Below are positions 58,684-64,000 of a DNA stretch of 64,000 nucleotides, one piece after another (the first letter of the stretch is position 1; each line of letters starts with the position of its first letter). A program made the position numbers and the translations under genes. The notes below the pieces were generated by a model. That model saw only the letters and a list, made by a program, of their open reading frames with translations, was not told the DNA's origin and did not search any database. Source of the DNA: Deinococcus sp045062605 (lineage in GTDB: Bacteria; Deinococcota; Deinococci; Deinococcales; Deinococcaceae); NCBI RefSeq assembly GCF_045062605.1, contig NZ_JBJGDW010000016.1:5695-69694 (forward strand), in the 5' to 3' direction.

Positions 58684-59231
58684 CGCCAGCGTTGACGGCG
58701 GCGCAATTGACCGTGCTGTCCGAACAGCTTTCGCCAGAGCTTCGTGCGGCAGTGGCCGGTCATCCCAATACGCCCGCCGCCGTGCTAGGCCGTCTGGCTG
58801 CCGACTATCCTGCCCAGGTGCTGGGCAACCCGGCCCTGAGTCTGCTGCGGCTGGCCCACCCCGGTCTGCTGGAGGGCTGGCCCACCGACACCGTGCTGAA
58901 TCTGGTGGCCCAGCCCCAGGCTCCCGACTGGCTCCGGCGTTACGCGCTGGCCCATGCCGATCCCCGCTTTCAAGTGGCCGTGGCCGGACATCCCGCGCTG
59001 ACGCTGGACGAGGTTCGCCAGCTTGCCCAGCATACCGTCTGGAAGGTGCGGGCGCGAGTGGCGGCCCGGCCTGATCTCCCGCTGGAATTGCTGACCCTGT
59101 TGCTCGGTGATCCCGATTACGGCGTGCGGCTGGTGCTGGCGGCCCGCGCCGATCTTCCGCCCGACGCCGCCGAACGGCTGAGTCGGGACGCTTCTCTACT
59201 GGTGCGGCAGGCGATGCGGCAGCGAGGATGA
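58641..59231 (+). CDS. LRV/HEAT-like repeat protein
   Basis: 196 residues of helical repeats of about 24 residues: LRAAVAGHPNTPAAVLGRLAAD, VLGNPALSLLRLAHP, RYALAHADPRFQVAVAGHPALTLDEV, VRARVAARPDLPLELLTLLLGD, VRLVLAARADLPPDAAERLSRD. The pattern with [VL]R..[VA]A..P..P is that of leucine-rich variant repeats. Overlaps the GIY-YIG gene by 43 bp in another frame. Probably a binding scaffold. Confidence 0.8.
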   Translation: MAGETEPSPHAAVLAPALTAAQLTVLSEQLSPELRAAVAGHPNTPAAVLGRLAADYPAQVLGNPALSLLRLAHPGLLEGWPTDTVLNLVAQPQAPDWLRRYALAHADPRFQVAVAGHPALTLDEVRQLAQHTVWKVRARVAARPDLPLELLTLLLGDPDYGVRLVLAARADLPPDAAERLSRDASLLVRQAMRQRG

Positions 59232-59402
59232 TGATCGACTCGGGATCGGGAGAAAATCCATTGCCAACAACGAGGGCTTTTCTTCCCTCTCTCCTTGCGG
59301 GGGATTGGTACAGCTCGGAACGAGAGGGCTGGGGACTCGTAGAGCTGCGGAGCAGAGGGGGGTGGTGTGCGAAGCGCGCCCTGCCGCTGGCAACCGACAA
59401 AT
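59232..59402. repeat. Intergenic region with dispersed repeat copies
   Basis: Contains the 22-bp stretch starting TTGGTACAGCTCGGAACG (59305-59326), identical to 45567-45588, and a diverged GGACTCGTAGAGCTGCGGAG element (59333-59360) related to 22226-22250. No gene. Confidence 0.6.
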
Positions 59403-59434
59403 AAAAAACCCCCCGGCCACAAAGGGCCAGGGGG
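59403..59434 (-). terminator. Terminator of the ribosomal protein cluster
   Basis: On the minus strand GGCCAGGGGG-complement CCCCCTGGCC pairs with GGCCGGGGGG (one mismatch), followed by TTTTTTAT. It lies 37 bp after rplL. Confidence 0.85.
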
Positions 59435-59470
59435 CTGCACTCCCGGTAACGGGGTTAAGCCTGTTGGGGC

Positions 59471-59836
59471 TTACTTCAGCTCGACGGTTGCGCCGACGGC
59501 TTCCAACTGGGCCTTGAACTTGTCGGCCTCGTCCTTGGAGATGCCTTCCTTGAGTGCGCCGCCCTTCTCGCTCATGTCCTTGGCTTCCTTCAGACCCAGG
59601 CCGGTGATGGCGCGGATTTCCTTAATGACGTTGATCTTGCTGGCCCCGGCGCTCACCAGAACCACGTCAAATTCGGTCTTCTCTTCGGCTGCGGGGGCCG
59701 CAGCAGCAGCGCCGCCGCCCATCGAAACAGCAGCCGTAACGCCCCACTGCTCTTTGAGGCCGTCGATCAGGTCCGCGAGTTCCATGATGGTCAGAGTGCC
59801 GAGTTGATCGATCATTGCCTGCTTGTCGTATGCCAT
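59471..59836 (-). CDS. rplL: Ribosomal protein L7/L12
   Basis: 121 residues. N-terminal dimer domain, Ala-rich hinge (AAAAAPAAEEKTEFDVVL) and C-terminal factor-binding domain (KINVIKEIRAITGLGLKEAKDM). It recruits translation factors to the L10 stalk. Its gene follows rplJ in the classic order. Confidence 0.98.
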   Translation of the reverse strand: MAYDKQAMIDQLGTLTIMELADLIDGLKEQWGVTAAVSMGGGAAAAAPAAEEKTEFDVVLVSAGASKINVIKEIRAITGLGLKEAKDMSEKGGALKEGISKDEADKFKAQLEAVGATVELK

Positions 59837-59914
59837 GTTGGTGTTCCTCCAGAAGTGGAATGAATGCTGGTTTGAAGTTTGAAGAAAATGGTGCCAGGAA
59901 GAGAGGGCAGACGC

Positions 59915-60478
59915 TTAAGCGCCCGCGCCCTCTTCTGTTCCTGCTCCAGCTTCCGTGTCTGCTACGGCTTCTGCAACTGCTCCTGCGCCGCCCTCTTCGA
60001 GCTTGGTCTTGTACGCTTCGAGGATGCCCACGAAGTTGCTGAGGTGGGCGCTGAGGACGCCGACCAGTTCGGCCTGCAAGGTTTCCTTGCTGCCCAGGCT
60101 GGCAATGCGGTTGACGACACTGGCGTCCACCTTGTTGCCTTCCAGGAAGCCGCTCTTGACAGAGGGAATGCCCTTGTCGTTGCCCTTGGCGGCGTCGGCC
60201 AGAGCCTTGGCAACACCAGCAGGGTCAGAGTGGGCCAGCACCAGGGCGCTGGGGCCTTTCAGGGTGGCCGAGAAGTCGCGGCCCCCTTCCTGAAGGGCGC
60301 GGTCGATCAGGGTGTTCTTGGCAACGATCAGTTGCCCGCCCTTCTCGCGGATGTCTCTTCGCAGTTTGCTCAGTTGCCCTGCGCTCAGACCCTGGTAATC
60401 GACGACGTAAAACGTCTCGATGTCATTCAGGCTCTGTTTGAGGGTGCTGAGGGTCTGCACGTTCTTGGGATTCGCCAC
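59915..60478 (-). CDS. rplJ: Ribosomal protein L10
   Basis: 187 residues from a GTG at 60478 (VANPKNVQTLSTLKQSL) with a GAGGAG site. Features LRRDIREKGGQLIVAKNTLIDRAL of the RNA-binding part and a C-terminal helix for L7/L12 dimers, followed by a Gly/Ala/Glu-rich tail. Carries the stalk of the large subunit. L10 often represses its own mRNA. Confidence 0.97.
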   Translation of the reverse strand: MANPKNVQTLSTLKQSLNDIETFYVVDYQGLSAGQLSKLRRDIREKGGQLIVAKNTLIDRALQEGGRDFSATLKGPSALVLAHSDPAGVAKALADAAKGNDKGIPSVKSGFLEGNKVDASVVNRIASLGSKETLQAELVGVLSAHLSNFVGILEAYKTKLEEGGAGAVAEAVADTEAGAGTEEGAGA

Positions 60479-60693
60479 GCAGTGAACCTCCTCGTGGTTG
60501 AACAAGTTTGCAGGTGCAAGTTCGCGCGGTTGCGCTTCGCAGCCTGGCAACTCGGCGGGATGTTTAAACCGGGCAAGGGTCCCCGCTGTCTTGGGTGCCG
60601 CACTAGAAACGGATTGGGGAGAGGCGCAAAATTGCACCGGGGTGCCGGAAGTTGGAAGTGAGGGAGAGGCGGTGCCGCCCCCTCAGTAGATAT
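60479..60693 (-). ncRNA. Probable L10-type leader of rplJ-rplL
   Basis: 215 nt without ORF between rplA and rplJ. Several stems are possible, including GGCGGCACCGCC near 60668 and GCACCCCGGTGC followed by AATTTTG near 60632. L10 leaders bind L10(L12)4 and control translation or early termination. The L10 consensus fold was not verified, so this rests on position. Confidence 0.4.
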
Positions 60694-61816
<1,123 letters not shown>

Positions 61817-62006
61817 TTCGACTCCTTAGCTCCCCCGATTGAACGCGTCCTGTCAGAACGTGATGGGGTGCTGGCGCTAAGTTCCGCCTCTGCTGCCTGT
61901 ATGGGCAGAGTGACAGCAACTTTTTCATTTTACTCGCTCAGCCCGCTCCTGCCAAGTGCGGCAGGCCGGGTGCAGCAGATCAGGGGCAGCAGATCGTGGG
62001 CTGGGC

Positions 62007-62579
62007 TTACTTGGCAACCTGACTGAAATCAAGCTCCACGGGCGTCTCGCGGCCAAAGATGCTGACCAGCACTTTGACCTTGGCCTGCGGCACGTTGATC
62101 TCGCTGATCACGCCGCTGAAGTCCGCGAAGGGGCCTCCAGTGACGCGCACCATGTCGCCCGCCTTGAAATCGGCCTTGACGCGCGGCGCTTCGGTGACCT
62201 TGGGCTGCACACCCACGCCCACCGAGGTCAACAGGCGCTGAACCTCTTCGTAAGACAGCGGAACAGGACGGGTGGCGGTGCCGACGAAGCCGGTCACGCC
62301 GCTGGTGCCGCGCACCACTTCCCACGACTCGCCCAGTTCGCCGGGCGCATCGTCGTCTTCCACGTCCATCTGTACGAAGACGTAGCCGGGAAACAGCTTG
62401 CGCTCCACGGTTTCCTTCTTGCCGCCGTCGCGCAGTTCCACCGCTTTCTCGCTGGGTTGCAGCACCTGGAAGATCTTGGTGCCGCGCATGCCCAGCTTGC
62501 CCGCGCGGTCCATCAGGTGCTGTTCCACGCGGTCTTCCTGACCCACGTAGGTGTGGACGGCGTACCATTCGATGCTCAT
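62007..62579 (-). CDS. nusG: Transcription termination/antitermination protein NusG
   Basis: 190 residues from the ATG at 62579. NGN domain (EWYAVHTYVGQEDRVEQHL, PGYVFVQMDVEDD) and a KOW domain (FKAGDMVRVTGGPFADFSGVISEI). Couples RNA polymerase to Rho or the ribosome. Overlaps the secE stop (ATGA). Confidence 0.97.
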   Translation of the reverse strand: MSIEWYAVHTYVGQEDRVEQHLMDRAGKLGMRGTKIFQVLQPSEKAVELRDGGKKETVERKLFPGYVFVQMDVEDDDAPGELGESWEVVRGTSGVTGFVGTATRPVPLSYEEVQRLLTSVGVGVQPKVTEAPRVKADFKAGDMVRVTGGPFADFSGVISEINVPQAKVKVLVSIFGRETPVELDFSQVAK

Positions 62580-62755
62580 GGCAACACCAGTCGGATCAGG
62601 TTGCTGAACACCAGGTCCAGCACCCACACGATGATGGACAGGGCCACGACGAAGATCAGCACGGCCTGCGTGCCTTCAAACACCTGCTGGCGCGTCGGCC
62701 ACGACACACGGGCCAGTTCGGCGCGCGAGTCCTGGAAGTACTGAATCAGATTCAT
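62576..62755 (-). CDS. secE: Preprotein translocase subunit SecE
   Basis: 59 residues from the ATG at 62755. Short amphipathic part (YFQDSRAELARVSWPTRQQVFEG) and one membrane helix (VLIFVVALSIIVWVLDLVF), the minimal SecE form. Clamps SecY. Located before nusG as usual. Confidence 0.95.
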   Translation of the reverse strand: MNLIQYFQDSRAELARVSWPTRQQVFEGTQAVLIFVVALSIIVWVLDLVFSNLIRLVLP

Positions 62756-62831
62756 GCATTCACCTGCGGAAGAGGAATGGGACTGAAACGGTGTCTCCAG
62801 GCCAGCACAGGCCGCCGGGAGAAGACCGGAA

Positions 62832-62999
62832 TCAGACCTTCTTCTCCTTGAAGACCACATGCTTTTTTGCCATGGGGTCATACTTGCGCAGTTCCAGCTT
62901 GGCCTGCGTGTTACGGCGGTTCTTGGTGGTGGTGTAGTAAAAGCCCGTGCCGGCGGTGCTTTCCATCTTCACGATAATGCGGGGTCCGTCTTTCGCCAT
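62832..62999 (-). CDS. rpmG: Ribosomal protein L33, zinc-free form
   Basis: 55 residues from the ATG at 62999. RIIVKMESTAGTGFYYTTTKNRRN and KYDPMAKKHVVFKE are L33 segments. There are no cysteines, so it lacks the zinc ribbon. Together with the cysteine-poor L28 it shows reduced zinc demand in this ribosome. First gene here of the secE-nusG cluster; the usual upstream tuf and tRNA-Trp are not seen. Confidence 0.96.
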   Translation of the reverse strand: MAKDGPRIIVKMESTAGTGFYYTTTKNRRNTQAKLELRKYDPMAKKHVVFKEKKV

Positions 63000-63173
63000 G
63001 GTGAACGCTCCTTTCGCAGCCACCCCATAAAGGGGAGTTCTGCTCCCAGCGCCTGCCCACAATCATTCTGATGGCGGCAGGATCATTCGCTGGTAAAAGC
63101 CCGCCGGGGTAGCGGGCAACACCCACGAGTATAAACCGTGACGGGCGGACTGTCCACCGCCGTTTCTGGAGAA

Positions 63174-63737
63174 TCAGGAAAGCTGGGCTTCAGTGGCTTC
63201 GGGCAGTCCCGTCGGAAAGCCGTCGATGCTCCGGGCGTTCTTGCGCTGCCGGTAGTCGCCGAGTTGCTCGTCGCTGAGCTTCCTGTGAACCTCGTTCAGA
63301 TTCTCGCGCCCCTCGTGGAAATCCATCAGGGGCACGGCCATGCCACACGAGGTCTGCACCAGATCGACGTCCAGCAGGTAAATCTGGCGCGCGGCAGGCA
63401 GCGCTGGAAACTGGGCATAGAGGTCTGCCCACTCGGCCTGATCCGGCTGGACCATGCGGGCTGTGCCGTACAGCCGCAAAATCAGCGGCGCACCGTCGAA
63501 GGCACAGAACATCAGTGTCATGCGCGGAAGCAGGAGCAGATGAGCGGCGGTCTCGTTGCCGCTGCCCGTCACGTTCAGCCACATCACCCGGTTCGGCCCC
63601 AGCGCCCGCAGGCTGTCCATCCCCTTGGGCGACACATTGACCCGGCCATCCGCCGCCGCCGTGCCGACGAAGAAGATCGGCTGCTTCTCGATGAAGGCCT
63701 GATGCTCTGGGCCGATGGCCGGAAACTGTTTTGCCAT
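63174..63737 (-). CDS. PNPOx-family flavin-binding protein
   Basis: 187 residues. IFFVGTAAADGRVNVSPKGMDSLRAL is the split-barrel FMN-binding start, and MTLMFCAFDGAPLILRLYGTARM the second strand pair. Related to pyridoxamine 5'-phosphate oxidase-like proteins that bind FMN or F420; no specific substrate. TAGCCT is 6 nt before the ATG. Confidence 0.87.
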   Translation of the reverse strand: MAKQFPAIGPEHQAFIEKQPIFFVGTAAADGRVNVSPKGMDSLRALGPNRVMWLNVTGSGNETAAHLLLLPRMTLMFCAFDGAPLILRLYGTARMVQPDQAEWADLYAQFPALPAARQIYLLDVDLVQTSCGMAVPLMDFHEGRENLNEVHRKLSDEQLGDYRQRKNARSIDGFPTGLPEATEAQLS

Positions 63738-63768
63738 GCGGTCAGGCTAGCGCACTGCATCGGCGCAA

Positions 63769-63804
63769 CAAAAAAAAGAGGAAGCCCGCAAGCCTCCCCT
63801 TTTT
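63769..63804. terminator. Probable terminator before the IS element
   Basis: AAAAAGAGG and CCTC..CTTTTT bracket a short loop, with T-runs on the plus side and A-runs for the minus strand. Stem is imperfect. Confidence 0.5.
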
Positions 63805-63860
63805 GGTTTCAAACTTCGAGTGCTAGGGGATAGTCAGCCAAAAAAAGCGGAAGTTGAGGT

Positions 63861-64000
63861 ATGCCTACCACCGAGCTTCCGCTCTCCCAATCTACTTTCG
63901 AAGACCTCTTTTTAGTCGTGTACGTCTACGTTGACGACTATGTGAAAGCCGCTGAACTCAGCGGCCTCTTCACGCTTCCCAAGGAAGCCCATCAAAAAGG
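63861..64000 (+). mobile_element. 5' end of a probable transposase gene (partial IS)
   Basis: An open frame from the ATG at 63861 runs to the window edge, giving MPTTELPLSQSTFEDLFLVV then YVYVDDYVKAAELSGLFTLP. This pattern resembles the N-terminus of IS982- or IS4-like DDE transposases. The catalytic core is outside. The SD and start codon lie in the loop of an 8-bp hairpin (AGCGGAAG at 63846-63853, CTTCCGCT at 63876-63883). The IS end is probably between 63806 and 63845 but no terminal repeat can be fixed. Confidence 0.55.

Noticed and set aside
63000..63137. Possible tRNA-Trp or tuf end upstream of rpmG
   Set aside because: The usual neighbours in many bacteria were looked for, but no cloverleaf or EF-Tu sequence is present here.

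Overview
The window is chromosomal DNA from a high-GC bacterium, almost certainly a Deinococcus. The pointers are a HerA-NurA pair in the deinococcal order, a CbiX-type chelatase with the extra domains known from D. radiodurans DR2241, tandem Tat-exported ferritin-like proteins, an L28 closely resembling the deinococcal one, and many start codons with a TANNNT -10 hexamer only 5-9 nt upstream. That last pattern indicates leaderless transcripts, which are common in this genus. No rRNA, CRISPR array or prophage is visible. There is one tRNA (Pro, GGG). One probable IS begins at the right edge.

Layout. 1-706: XRE-HTH antitoxin and PIN toxin (toxin cut by the window edge). 748-3804: purine genes purC, purS and purQ with an A+T-rich orphan, a cupin and a DinB-like gene interleaved. 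4084-8541: CbiX/DR2241-type chelatase, EF-hand protein, HIT protein, guaB and a small acidic protein. 8657-13733: a 22-residue-repeat solenoid protein, a MoxR-like AAA ATPase, a 4-OT tautomerase, a CAP-domain lipoprotein and an exported propeller-like protein. 13813-19083: msrB, an rluD-type synthase, two exported ferritin-like proteins, tatA, and an ECF sigma/anti-sigma pair. 19190-22092: herA-nurA, for DNA end processing. 22278-26491: an osmoprotectant-type ABC importer. 26749-30349: a frameshifted P-loop kinase and a type I pullulanase.

30693-40665 is one galactoside-use operon on the minus strand: DeoR regulator, sugar-binding protein, two permeases, GH42 beta-galactosidase, alpha-galactosidase, galT and galK. 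It has a clear sigma-70-like promoter with a palindrome in its spacer. 40871-44309: FKBP, signal peptidase I, an exported protein and an ABC-F ATPase. 44642-50147 is a zinc-homeostasis locus: COG0523 GTPase, a cysteine-poor L28, ZnuA-, ZnuC- and ZnuB-like importer parts, and a divergent unknown gene that shares a palindromic promoter region with the GTPase. 50205-59231: thioredoxin reductase, HD protein, lipoprotein, acyl-CoA dehydrogenase, tRNA-Pro, a GGDEF protein with a degenerate EAL domain, a TPR/membrane pair, and a three-gene operon (DUF2239, GIY-YIG-like, LRV/HEAT repeat) behind a perfect 13-bp inverted repeat. 59471-62999 is the rpmG-secE-nusG-rplK-rplA-rplJ-rplL cluster. 63174-64000: a PNPOx-family protein and the start of a transposase.

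All family assignments come from reading motifs by eye; no search was run. The least explained material is the DUF2239/GIY-YIG/LRV operon with its operator, the solenoid protein, the A+T-rich gene inside the purine operon, and the zinc locus with its divergent partner.
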